Under the pieces are notes generated by a model. It saw only the letters and a list, made by a program, of their open reading frames with translations, searched no databases and was not told the origin of the DNA. From Mixophyes australis (Eukaryota > Chordata > Amphibia > Anura > Limnodynastidae), in contig JAVHZZ010000010.1 of the NCBI GenBank assembly GCA_036250195.1, positions 81,017,257-81,081,256 of the forward strand: a DNA stretch of 64,000 bases, read 5' to 3'. Position numbers and translations under genes: made by a program. Shown here one piece after another: positions 13,235 through 24,303 of this stretch; the first letter of the stretch is position 1; the number at the start of each line of letters is the position of its first letter.

Positions 13235-13558
13235 TTTTAGCAATATTCTTTATTGTTTTATATAGTGCCACCATATTACGTAGCGCTATACAGAGAATAT
13301 TTGTCATTCACATAAGTCCCTGTCCCATTTCTGCTTACAGTCTAAAATTCCCCACCCCCTGACACACACAAATCCATTTTAGTTAGCAGTCAATTAACCT
13401 ACAATGTATGTCTTTGGAGTGTGGGAGGAAACTGGATGACCCAGAGGAAAACCAAGCAAACACAGGGAGAACATAAAAGGGTCTTGGTTGGGAATCGAAC
13501 TCATGGACCTCAGTGCTGTGAGTCAGCAATGCTAACCACTGTGCCACAGTGCTGACCC
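13235..13558 (-). mobile_element. tRNA-derived SINE, old diverged copy
   Basis: It has the same architecture as the other minus-oriented copies (tatatagtgccaccatatta ... gtgtgggaggaaact ... gctaaccactgtgccac) but many substitutions, so an older insertion. Confidence 0.85.
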
Positions 13559-14189
13559 CATATTATGTACCACTTGCTTATCTTATCTTTGTAGAAATTG
13601 TTCTGCAATGTTTTGCTCTGTGTCATGATGTCCTGTACACAAACAGGAATTTCACTAGTGTCACTAGTTGGGATTTTGGTTTAAGGGCTCCTCAGTCAGG
13701 CTTGTGGTCAGACCTGTACAGCCGGTTTGGTGGGTATGATGAGACACTTTTTTTTTTTTTTTTTTTTTTAGCCATTTTAGTTTACAAGGCAGAAATATTT
13801 TCAGATGCATCGGCAGCTAATCCTAATTAAATTAGTCATTGGCTGAGTAGACCGTTTAGTGCGCAAGAATACCTATGGGCTGTAATAATTCTTTAGTTGT
13901 GCTGTCTATTAACCTATGCACATAAATAATGTTATTCATATACACTATTTCATACTGACCTTATTTAGTTGTACTTAATAACCTGCCAATAAAGTTGCAC
14001 AAAAGAAAAAAAATAGTCATGTGTTGAAATCTATTGAAAAGTCGGATGTATATAATAAAATGCTGCAGTTGCTTAAGCTGGAATAGATGTATTGTTGCTT
14101 TACCACCCACCACACCCCATGAACTAGTAAGGTGAGATACAGCCTGCTAAATGGATTCACTTACCATGTTGCCTGGAGAATTCAACAAT

Positions 14190-14310
14190 GTATTATTTAT
14201 ATAGTGCCAGCATTTTCTGTAGCACTTTACAGAGGTTGTTTAGTCGTCAGTGGAGCTTACAATCTAGTTCCCTAACAAAGGTACACAAATATGCACTCAC
14301 ACACACCATA
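14190..14310 (-). mobile_element. SINE tail fragment
   Basis: Only the 3' third remains: tttatatagtgccagc, a degenerate acagagg stretch, and ggagcttacaatctagttcc. The family is the same as the SINEs above; the head is absent. Confidence 0.65.
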
Positions 14311-15976
14311 CTTTACCACATAAAACATCTAGTTGGGTGTTAATTATATGAATGCCTGATGAATCGGTCTTCTGTCCCTCGTTTAAACAGAGTGGCACTA
14401 AATCAGAGACCTTTTATGGTAACGAGTCAAAACCCCTTTTTTTTTTTTTTTTTCACCTGAGCATTTTGTATTGGCAGTTGATTTGTCTTATGTAAGAGAG
14501 CTCTGTTTTACACTTTAGTATCGGTTGCAGTGAACCCATATATTGTATTTAAAAGTAGACATTCTTTTTTATTCTCTTTCTTTGCTTTGCATTGTACAAT
14601 TGTGTTGTCTGGTTTCCTTTTGTTTACATCCACATTGATGTCCTTACCCGGTTTTCAATTTGATTACAAAGACAAATGAAATGACTAAATAAATAACCAT
14701 AATCGCAGCAAATAGTAATTGATAAAAAATTGATTAATCTGAAAGTCGATTTATTGGTAACAATTTTTATTTATATTGGGGTTTTTTCTTAAGAATTCTC
14801 ATACATTCTAATACAAGAAATATATATATTTTTCCTTTTTGCTTAATACCTACATTTTATTCATTTTGATTAATTACAGCTAATACAAATATATACAGTT
14901 CTGTACAAATTTCAAGTTTTCTTAAAGACATGGACTGTTTAGAACTTGTCCATTAATAGAGTAATACTCTGTCCATATGGAGCAAATTTTTAATTTAGTC
15001 TTTAATACCTCTAAAGTAGTAGTGTATGTTTTCTCTAATACAAGTGCCTATCTATCTGTCTGTAAAAGGATTGTTAATGGATGTTCTGTATTAGGTTTCT
15101 GTTAATGGCACTGGAAAGTCCGGTAGTTCATGCAGAGAGAAAATAAGTTGTAGACTGGGAACAATACAACAGAATTCCTTATTATATGGTAACAGCTACA
15201 GTTCCAAACATCCATTCACACTTCTACCTCAACTGCCTGAATTATAGGGTTCTTCAATGAATTTGGGGGGGAAAAAAGAATTGTCCATTCATGCATTGTA
15301 GCTAGGATTGTCCTGTAAAGACACATTTAACTTCCATTCTTGTTCACACAGAAAGAGGCCTATAACTCTGCCAGCCAGGCAGTTTGTTCAAAGGAATGAC
15401 TGAGCAAGTGGTTACCAAGGAGCCTCAAACAAGTACAAAAAAAAACTTCCTGGTTGATATAGAAACCATTAGAAAGCTACCAGTGTCTCTATTTTGTTCC
15501 CCACTGTTTCCCTGTCCTGTAGTGAGATCTTGATGTAAACTGGGCACGGTTCTTTAAATGTGTCACAAACTCTGTAGTTTGGCAATCTCATAGGCCTTCT
15601 TCCAAACTACTACTGGCATACCAAGAGATGAATTTCATGTTAATGACAATGTTGTGGTTTTAATCAATATTCGTGAGAATTCTACCTATCCATTCACGAA
15701 TAGCCAGTAACATCACAGACACGGTGTAGGCAGCCATTTTATTGGCTGAACCCATTTATTAGGGATTGGTGACATTGCTAAATATAAGGTGATGAGTGCA
15801 TTTTAAATGGATTATGTGCACTACAATTATAACTAGGTATTGTACATGAAGGGAAAACATGTTCTAACTTTCAAGGAGGCTCTGGTAGTATTGTCACAGT
15901 GTGTGTATCTGTTGGTTTGAAGACATAATAAATGTGGCTGGTTTTCCCTCTTGTCTTCTAAAATCTTTTCATAGAG
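14311..15976. other. Non-genic spacer
   Basis: AT-rich sequence with T runs near 14437. No exon, RNA gene or clear element was found. Confidence 0.5.
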
Positions 15977-15980
15977 TTAA

Positions 15981-16401
15981 GCTGGGTACACACTACAGAA
16001 GTTTCAACCAACTTTTTATGCCGAGCGATTTTTTACATGCGATCGATGTTCCGATTGCTCGGTCCATGGACTGCATACACACTAGCCTTGTTTAGGACGA
16101 TAAAGTGAAGAGCGGACGTCCCTTTAGCGACTTTTTACAGCCATGTTGTCATGAGCAATGACTGTCATTTCGTACTCGCTGTTGTGGATCAGTCGGAAGT
16201 TTATACACACTACACAGTGGAAACGAGATTGGAACGAAAATATTAAACGTTACAACCAACCAAATGAGGCGACAATCGTCCATTTGGGCAGACTTTCGAC
16301 CATCGTGTCACTGCACACACTGACCCGACTTTTGAACGAGCGGTCGTATGTCGGCTGATTTAGCCGATTATTGGATGAAAACTGTGTAGTGTGTACCCAG
16401 C
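15981..16401. mobile_element. TTAA-flanked inverted-repeat miniature element
   Basis: A 421-bp element starts gctgggtacacactacag and ends tgtagtgtgtacccagc, a near-perfect inverted repeat. Both sides carry TTAA (15977-15980 and 16402-16405), the target duplication of piggyBac-type transposons. An open frame of 66 codons inside has no family resemblance. It is the best-kept of three related copies in the first 17 kb. Confidence 0.88.
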
Positions 16402-16405
16402 TTAA

Positions 16406-18423
16406 TACAGTGGCTTAGTGGCCTTATCTTAAAGTGCATCTGCCACCTTCGTGCAGCCATTTTGTGTAAGTAATTGATGTCTGGAATGGATAGCCTGCAT
16501 TTACAAGAATATTTCACAAATTTGGTTTAAACACAAAAAATGTAGGTAGAAATGAGTTTAAACCCATTACACGACATTTTGGCCTTGTTGTGGATTTGGC
16601 TGCAAAAGTTTGTACGTTTTTCAGTGGAATTTGTCCTTAAGTTTTTCTTGAGATATTATCTCTCTCGCTCACTCTCATTTATGTTCTGCCCTTATCATAC
16701 CACAACCACACCACAGAGCTGAATGAATTGACACATTGTGCTCCCAGCTCTCCTTATAGCCTATAAATTATGCACAATACCATTCAGGGGAACTCCCATA
16801 GTTGTGGCTGGGTATATTGACATTTCAGATTTCTCTCTCCCTGACCTCTACTGAATGGTCTCGCTGCTCTACAAAGCAAACAGGCCTGTAAGAAGTGTTG
16901 CAATTTATAGTCCTAATAAATCAATAGCAGACTTCGGTTTAACACCTTCAAAAGTTCTATTATGGGATATTTACTTCCCCTCTCCAACTAATTTTAACAC
17001 TTTACTCCTAAAGCGGTGGTAGCAGGGCAGCAGTGACTGGGAGATACCGGACAAAGCTGTCCCGATGGGGATAGTGGGTCAGAGCCCTCAAATCGTGACA
17101 GTACCACCTAAATCGGGACGGTTGGAAGACATGCCTTACACAATGACAACAAACGTTTGGTTGCTATGAGTTGCTGCACACCTGTACTTTATTAGAAGTA
17201 ATTGAATTCCATTGAGTCAGTGGACAATTAGTCCCATGATTTGTATACTGATCATTTCATGCTGTGACCTCCCAGCTTGTGTCTCATTCTCAGGCTCCTA
17301 TGTTTTCAGCGTTCCATGTGTCACACTTCTACATATTTCTATTATGTATGTGCTGTCTGCGTAGGGTTTGTGTCACTAACAGGGAGGGAGATGATGCTGT
17401 AGGCTTATTACAGGAGTAAAGTTAATTAGGAGACATAAGTTACTAGCTTCGCTCACCACCCTCTATGAAGAGCTGATTTTATTTTTGAGGCTTTCCTCAG
17501 AAGCTAAGGAGATGCTGATGTTCCGTGAGCATATTTCCCGAGCAATGTTGGTGGATTTTCCTGGTATGTAATTTATGGACATCTTTCTATAGCATCTTCA
17601 TTTGGTACTACATAGTTATGTACTTATAATGGTGTATGACAGACTGTGTCACCCTTACACGCTCTCTAAGTAGAGGCAGAACAAAAGAGTATGTTGGGTT
17701 CTAGGGTTACCAGCTGACCCGTGATTCCAGGGAGCTTCCTAAGTTTTTTACATATGTCCCTGGAACCAACTCTACAGCAACATTTAATACATTAATATTA
17801 ATCTGTGTATTGGAAGCAATTCTCACATGTGCATTTATTCTGTAGACTCTATATGTTAATATTTATTGAAGAGGTGTATTTATAATGTAAAAAATTGCAT
17901 TATCTTGTCATAATGGGAAATTCAGTGCACCAAGATCCATTGACACTGAATTATGTTTGATGCTCTTACGTGCACCTGCTCTGCTGAAGATTTGGAGTTT
18001 TTTTTTCCTTTAAAGTTGGCAAATACAAAATACATGTAATTCTTTTAAAATAGACACATTTTGTGAGCCTCTGAATACATGGAGCTGCACTCCCTGTATA
18101 TAGTTAAAATTGTATTTATATTAATTGCTTTCCGAAAAAGGCTCAAAATGATGTATCTTATTTTGTGACTCTCTTCAAAAAATGTTTTCTTTCCTCCTAA
18201 TCTTTTACCATGACTGCAGCATAGGAAGTTGTATTTGCTGTGAGTAACACACTCTCACTCTTTTTGGAGTAAAAGATTTTTAAGAACGTTTTGAGTGTCT
18301 CTCCTAGTACAAGATATAACTATTGTTTTATACTATTGCTGGCCCCACACGCCTCTCCAGTCACTTGAGTTATAGAAATAATGTCCAGTTCGAGCATCTA
18401 TGTAGGGGGCCAAATTGGAAAAG
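16406..18423. other. Non-genic spacer
   Basis: No recognised exon or RNA gene. A short segment near 17040-17130 with cccgatggg / aaatcgggacggttgg words may be a decayed inverted-repeat element, but the ends are not clear. Confidence 0.45.
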
Positions 18424-18616
18424 ATATGGTGGCTTAGTGGTTAGCACTTCTGCCTCACAGCACTGGGGTCATGGGTTCAATTCCCGACCATGGCCTTATC
18501 TGTGAGGAGTTTATATGTTCTTCCCGTGTTTGGGTGGGTTTCCTCCGGGTGCTCCGGTTTCCTCCCACACTCCAAAAACATTCTAGTAGGCTAATTGGCT
18601 ACTAACAAATTGACCC
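18424..18616 (+). mobile_element. SINE, 3'-truncated
   Basis: The tRNA-like head and core (tatggtggcttagtgg through ggctactaacaaattgaccc) are present, but the copy stops before the ATG-rich tail. Loss of the tail must have followed insertion. Confidence 0.87.
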
Positions 18617-19579
18617 TGAAGGACTCGATCTGTGGCTAAATGTTTCAATTGCTGGTGTTCAGTGGTGTCTGGTGAATTCATAGGATGGCCTCCCCTCCTG
18701 ACCACAGCAGCTTGGAGTGTGATGGACCCCAGAACCAGCAATACTTTCAGTTTTGGGGTCCTCCATCATTCTGTATACATTTGAGAATAACCATTATATT
18801 AAGCTAATGATTAGAAGTCCCAGAGATGGGTCTCTACCTAGTGACTGCTGTGGAGCAGGTGAGCTGTATCCTGATCTTTGGCGACCTATAATTTAGACCA
18901 CCATTGCATTTCCAAGTGACTTTTGTGGTTAAAATGTATTTGTACTATAGCTTGCTGTGAAAATATTTGCTCATCACTTTCCACGAGACTCTCCGGTCTA
19001 GGCATTGCAATGCTTTAAGGCTACTTGTGAGATTGCAGACCTGCTTGGGCACAGACTTTTGTTGTCCGACCAATATAGAATCTTGAAAATGATCAGTGTT
19101 CTGTGTAGTAATTGAATTAATGGTATCAATTGTCCTTTATATAAAAATAATAGAAGCTGTAGCCTGCATGAAGAAGTTATTACTTCTAGGTTGGTATGCA
19201 AGGTAGAAAAATATTTTTAGCACTGGATTAAACTCCTCTGGGTCTGCATGCTATGTAAAATTTGTGTGCTACAAATGAACATATTCATGCAGAGAAACGT
19301 GTGACTGGATGTGCACATACTGGAGTTGTGTAACTTTCCTTTCACCCCCTCCCCCCTTCATTTTTCATCACCTCCAGTCCTCAATAGTTATTTGGCTTTT
19401 GCTTTCTTCTGCATTAACCTTTCCATTGCTAACGACATATGATCTCATTCAAGTTGGTAATTTTTTATTTATTTTTTTATTCATAGAATTGTTCAGACAT
19501 GTATAGACTTTCATTGTTTGGTAACTTTATACATACATATGATGCAAGAAAGATTTCACGTTTTTAAAAAGACCTCACT
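18617..19579. other. Non-genic spacer
   Basis: No exon or repeat recognised. A pyrimidine-rich patch lies near 19340-19380. Confidence 0.45.
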
Positions 19580-19841
19580 CATACTTGCCCACTCGCCCGA
19601 AATGTCCAGGAGACTCCCGAATTGTGGGTAGGTCTCTCGAACTCCTGGGAGAGGAGGCAATTCTCCCGCATCCTGCCCATTTCCTAGTGAAGTGGATAGA
19701 ATGTGAGCCTCAATGACTCAATACGCTGCGAATTGTCATTTTGGCGGGGTCATAATGATGCACTTTGCTGCGACCCGGGACCTCCCGCCATCCCACCACG
19801 CCTCCCTCTTGGAGGACACAAATTCAATGTAGGCAAGTATG
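19580..19841. mobile_element. Inverted-tip miniature element (catacttgcc family), copy 1
   Basis: It starts catacttgcc and ends ggcaagtatg, with cact on both sides (19576-19579, 19842-19845). Internal words aatgtccaggagactccc and attctcccgcatcc recur in the copy at 58634. It has no coding capacity. Confidence 0.75.
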
Positions 19842-19889
19842 CACTTACTGCGACCTTATTTTGGCATATATGTTATGTATTAAGACACC

Positions 19890-20695
19890 GCAAAAACATT
19901 AATTCATGCACTCATCATCTCCCGCATCGACTATTGCAATTCCCTCCTTACTGGTCTTCCCAAAGTCAGACTTGAACCCCTACAATCTATTTTGCATGCA
20001 GCGGCTAGACTGATTTTCCTTACGAACCATTATTCCTCTGCTGAGCCACTCTGTCAGTCTTTACATTGGCTGCCTGTATTTCAACGAATCCAATATAAAA
20101 TTCTTCTACTAACATACAAGGCCATCAACAAAATTGCACCGACATACATTTCCTCACTTGTCTCGAAATATCTCCCGACTCGGCAACTCCGTTCTGCACA
20201 AGATCTACGTCTCTCCTCCACTCTCATCACATCCTCGGTTACAGGATTTTTTCCGGGCTGCACCTACTTGTGGAATTCCCTTCCACGCACAGTAAGACTT
20301 TCTTCTAGTCTTCAAACCTTCAAGCGTTCACTGAAAACCCACCTCTTCAGACAAGGTTATGATATTCCTCAACCATCATCTTAATTTCCCTAGATTACCC
20401 TATTACCATCCTCTACACTGCTAACGCAAGACAACCTTCTGACCAACATTGCCACACACACAGCCCACTCAGTACTTTTACCTTTGCAGTCTGGCTGGTC
20501 CATTGTGCAATATGATGTAGCACATGCCCTTGTGTTTCAAACTCCCATTGTCCTATAGATTGTAAACTTTCGAGCAGGGTTCTCTTACCTCTCTGTCTGT
20601 ATGTATTACCCAGTATTGTCTTATTAATGTTTGTTCCTATTTGTAAAGCGCTACGGAATTTGCTGGCGCTATATAAATAAATGTTGATGATGATA
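19890..20695 (+). pseudogene. L2/CR1-like LINE, 3' end only
   Basis: This is a 5'-truncated non-LTR retrotransposon. An open frame of about 150 codons ends at 20384 and carries the C-terminal region typical of L2/CR1-type reverse transcriptases: SRIDYCNSLLTGLPK, then AAARLIFL, LHWLPVFQRIQYKI, LRLSSTL, YLWNSLPRTVR and FKRSLKTHLFRQ. The polymerase YADD region is missing through truncation. The 3' untranslated part ends ggcgctatataaataaatg plus TGATGATGAT, the same tail as the tRNA SINEs, so this LINE family is a good candidate for the machinery that moved them. Confidence 0.9.
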
Positions 20696-23600
20696 TATGT
20701 ACAGTGCAGTTATGACCTTTTCATTTCATAAAGTGACTACTGACTTTTTCACCATCATGCCTCAAAATTCACACAACCCCTTTCCTAATAAACTGATTAA
20801 AAATAATTGAATGGAAGACCTTGTTTGGTCCTGTACTGCTGTCTCAGGATATCTTGATAAACACTACTACGATGCATCTGCAAGCCCCCAAAAGCAATGA
20901 TCGAGAAGGCATTTGCAATATAGCACTATTCACTTAAAAGGGAATGAATACATCTTCTAAATGGTAAATATATAGAATCCACCAATAGTGGTTTTCTGCA
21001 TTCTATACATTTTCAGTATTAGAGATTTGATATATCTCTCATCTACTGAATATTAGAAAGATATCAGAAATGATGGGGGAGTTCTATCACCATGCAACAA
21101 TCCTAGTTATTATTTAATAATTTACAATGGGGAGTGTATAATTCCTCATAATACGTAAGCTTTCCTGATGAACACTGAAGTGGTGACGTAAGAACTCGCT
21201 GATTATACAGTATCATTTACTGGAATTCATATAGCTTATTGGCCTGTGTACTATATGTAAATATCAACATGAGTAAATGCTGAAATATTGGTTATTTGAC
21301 CTACAATGATATATCCTCCATATAATTCAAAGGATGGTGCCAATTGATGGCCAGGTTGTCATGAAAAATGAAAGAAGGCTAAATAAAGTTGCAATAAATT
21401 AACTATAAAATACAATAACACATTTTTCAGGATTGTAGTAATAATTGCTATTCGTTACTAAAGCTAATGTTTACAAATCATTACTAGGAGATGGTCATTT
21501 TAAGGAGTCCCTGGATCACAGCATCCTGATTGCTATGTTTACATTTTGTTCCGTTAATAATATGAGAAGCTTTCAATAGTAGTCGTTCCTCTGCCTATTG
21601 CCTAGTTTTGTAAACGCTGATACATGTATCACTATTTATAATTACTATGGGAAAGCCAAATAAAAAGGAAGAGTGTACTTGTAAAGACATGGGCATGAGC
21701 AATGAATGAGTTCTCTTTACTTTTAGATGGTTTAGGAAGTAAGGTGTTTAAATTCAGCTTTGAGACTGATCCCAATTTGCGAGTATGAGATAAAATCTAT
21801 CAGGGGCATTTACGTTCTCTGGAGTGATTAGCTTACGTTCTAGAGGGAGCTGGTGGTGCTACTTATCCATCTGTTGCAAAAAAAGTGTTTCAAAATAAGT
21901 TTTAAAGCCATGTGCAAAAAAAAAATGCATGTTAGACAGCCCAATTCTAAACACATCTCCATACGGCCAGTTCTTTTACTGTGTATATAGGGCTGCATAA
22001 CATACTTACATGGAAATTAACCTTCATCCCTCTGCAATACAAGAGGGCATGTCCGTGTTGAGCTGCTTGCCCTTGCACCAACTGTGTAAGGAATTCAAAC
22101 TGTAGCCACTACTTGAGACATGACTCTAGAGCTAAGCATGTATGTTCCATAAATCTTATCTAACTCCAGCAAATCTTGGAGAACAGGGATGTGTTTCACT
22201 GTTGGTGAACTCTGGAGTCCAAGACAGATTATTCGCATCTGGACAACGTTTACATTATCAGGCTGCAGGTGACACATTCTTTAACTTTCAAGCCAGGGGC
22301 GGATAATTAAAAGGCATCTCCAACTCCCAGAGATTTCAAAATAGCTTAATAATGATAATGTAAAATCGTTATATATTCTGTAATGTGTCTTGGATTGGAG
22401 TCCCATTTTGATGTGCTTGTTGCAATATGGATTAGGTGAATTGACACATGAGTTGGGCTCCATTTTGTTCTGTTTATCCCAGGAAAATACACGTTTTCTT
22501 TCCCACTCAAGCTTCTATGCTTTTGCTGTGACGTGGTAAACACTTGAAATAGTTTATGGAAGTCCTAAAACATTTGTTTACTTAATAAAGTAGGACAAAG
22601 CAGCCCTTTAACATTGAGGTCTAGCCCTGGATTCTCTCTATGCTTTGTGTGACCTTTGCAAGGGTTGCAGAGCCCCTGTGAACTCCCATCTTTGATAAGC
22701 TACATTACAGGAGAGTGCTGGCTATGTACAGTATTCATTTTTGTATTTTTTCCATACTTCAGACTGTGGAATGGATTTTCATACCTGAATAAACTCTTAT
22801 CTTATGGTTGTCAACGTTTTTAATTTGAAATTTGAGAACCTTACACATGGGATAATGACTGAGCGTAACCTCTATTACATAACAGTAGGAGTCTGTGATG
22901 TTAGATGTCAAAACCGCACATGGAAGCCGATAGACTGCTGTTGTAGTTTTCTATAACTTTATAAAGAACCAGTGGAAGAAATAAGCAGCAATAGAGTTTC
23001 TGAAATAAATTGTTTGCTGGATCAGAATTCTCTTAAAAAGAATACTATCTTGTACTCTGTTACAGACTTGCCAACTTGATTTTTCTCACAATGTGGTCTT
23101 TCAGTCATAGCTGGTGTATCATATGAAGCATGTTGCAAACAGAGCTGTATGGCAAGTTAGGGCCTACTTAGCATGTCAAAACTTAAACACAGGTTATGGG
23201 GAAAGGATATACTTGTCACATAAAACTTGCATGCTCTGTCAAATAACTAAATGTGGTGCACATCAACTGTCAAAGGATGTTTTATAGCCCCATGTCCTTC
23301 ATTTAAAGCCAAATGTCCAGCATATACAATACATTATTTTGTCACCATGTACAGGTCCATGGCTAACATCTTATTGGCTGGAGTTCACAATGGGAATTGC
23401 AACATTAACGTTAACCCCACCTAAAGCAAAAAAAATAAATACAAAAGTTATAACTTCTGTTTAGTTTATCTCGATCTTGACAGGTCCCCACTCCAATGGT
23501 CCAGTGCTGAACTTCTCTCTCCTATTAAGGTGGATCTTTAAGCACACGATATTGTTGTTCTATGTTCCTCGTTTGTGAGAGTGGAACATCCAGGTCACCA

Positions 23601-24214
23601 CTGTCAGTTTTAAATTTGACAGGGGGAAGTAGAGAGAGGAGTGCACTGCTGAACCCATTGGTGTCTTCATGGGATCTGCCAGACTGGTTTAACTGCACAA
23701 AAGACGAGTATAACTGTATCTTTAATATCCTAATGCTCTCTAGCCAACATTTTCTGTTGGAATTCTTTTTTTTTTTTTTTCTTCCAATGGTGTAATCATT
23801 GACTGTTCAACATTTGCAGCTTGATAACAATGGTGTTTTTGAAACCTTTCCAATAAGAGCAGATTGCCATGAAATGAGCTCCATCGTGCGAGTTGCCTGG
23901 TCTGCAATTAGTCAGAGAAGGCGCATCATTTTTGAACAATGTTATTTAAATTTTGATACAGGGACATATACAGATATTTTGTGAATAGTGCAAAATACAA
24001 CTCTCTATTTTGTCAATTTGATTTAGAAAAAAATGCCTCTGAAAATACATATGTTCATCTTTTAAACTGGATGGTGCCTTGAGACGTACCAAATAGTCTT
24101 GTCACACATAGACAATATCTCCTTCAACTCTTGTAATGTTAGCTAGCTGCAAAGCTCTTTCAAAGATCATGTAGGGCTTTAAGGGTTTGCTAACAGTTAT
24201 GCTTTCTTCTACAG
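20696..24214. other. Non-genic stretch upstream of the first seen PKP3 exon
   Basis: This is probably PKP3 intron 1 sequence. I looked for an exon encoding the plakophilin-3 N-terminus here and found none. A T run with a CAG (near 23770-23818) precedes an open frame of some 55 codons, but its peptide is unlike any plakophilin. Confidence 0.45.
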
Positions 24215-24303
24215 ATGGCGCTTCTTCTCGTGCCCAGTACAGTTCTGGGCAATCTTCCTACAGCTCCCGCTCACAGGTCCTCGGCTCTGATCAAAGAATG
24301 TCT
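24215..24303 (+). CDS. PKP3: PKP3 head-domain exon (first one seen)
   Basis: The acceptor is ttcttctacag and the donor tct|gtaagt. The exon starts with two bases of a split codon, so at least one coding exon lies upstream. It encodes a Ser/Gln-rich stretch ending SSRSQVLGSDQRMS, matching the GFSSRSQGLSGDKT region of human PKP3. Confidence 0.88.

Noticed and set aside
23562..23984. Candidate PKP3 upstream exon after a T-rich tract and CAG
   Set aside because: The peptide is unlike any plakophilin N-terminus and no suitable donor in the right phase was found.
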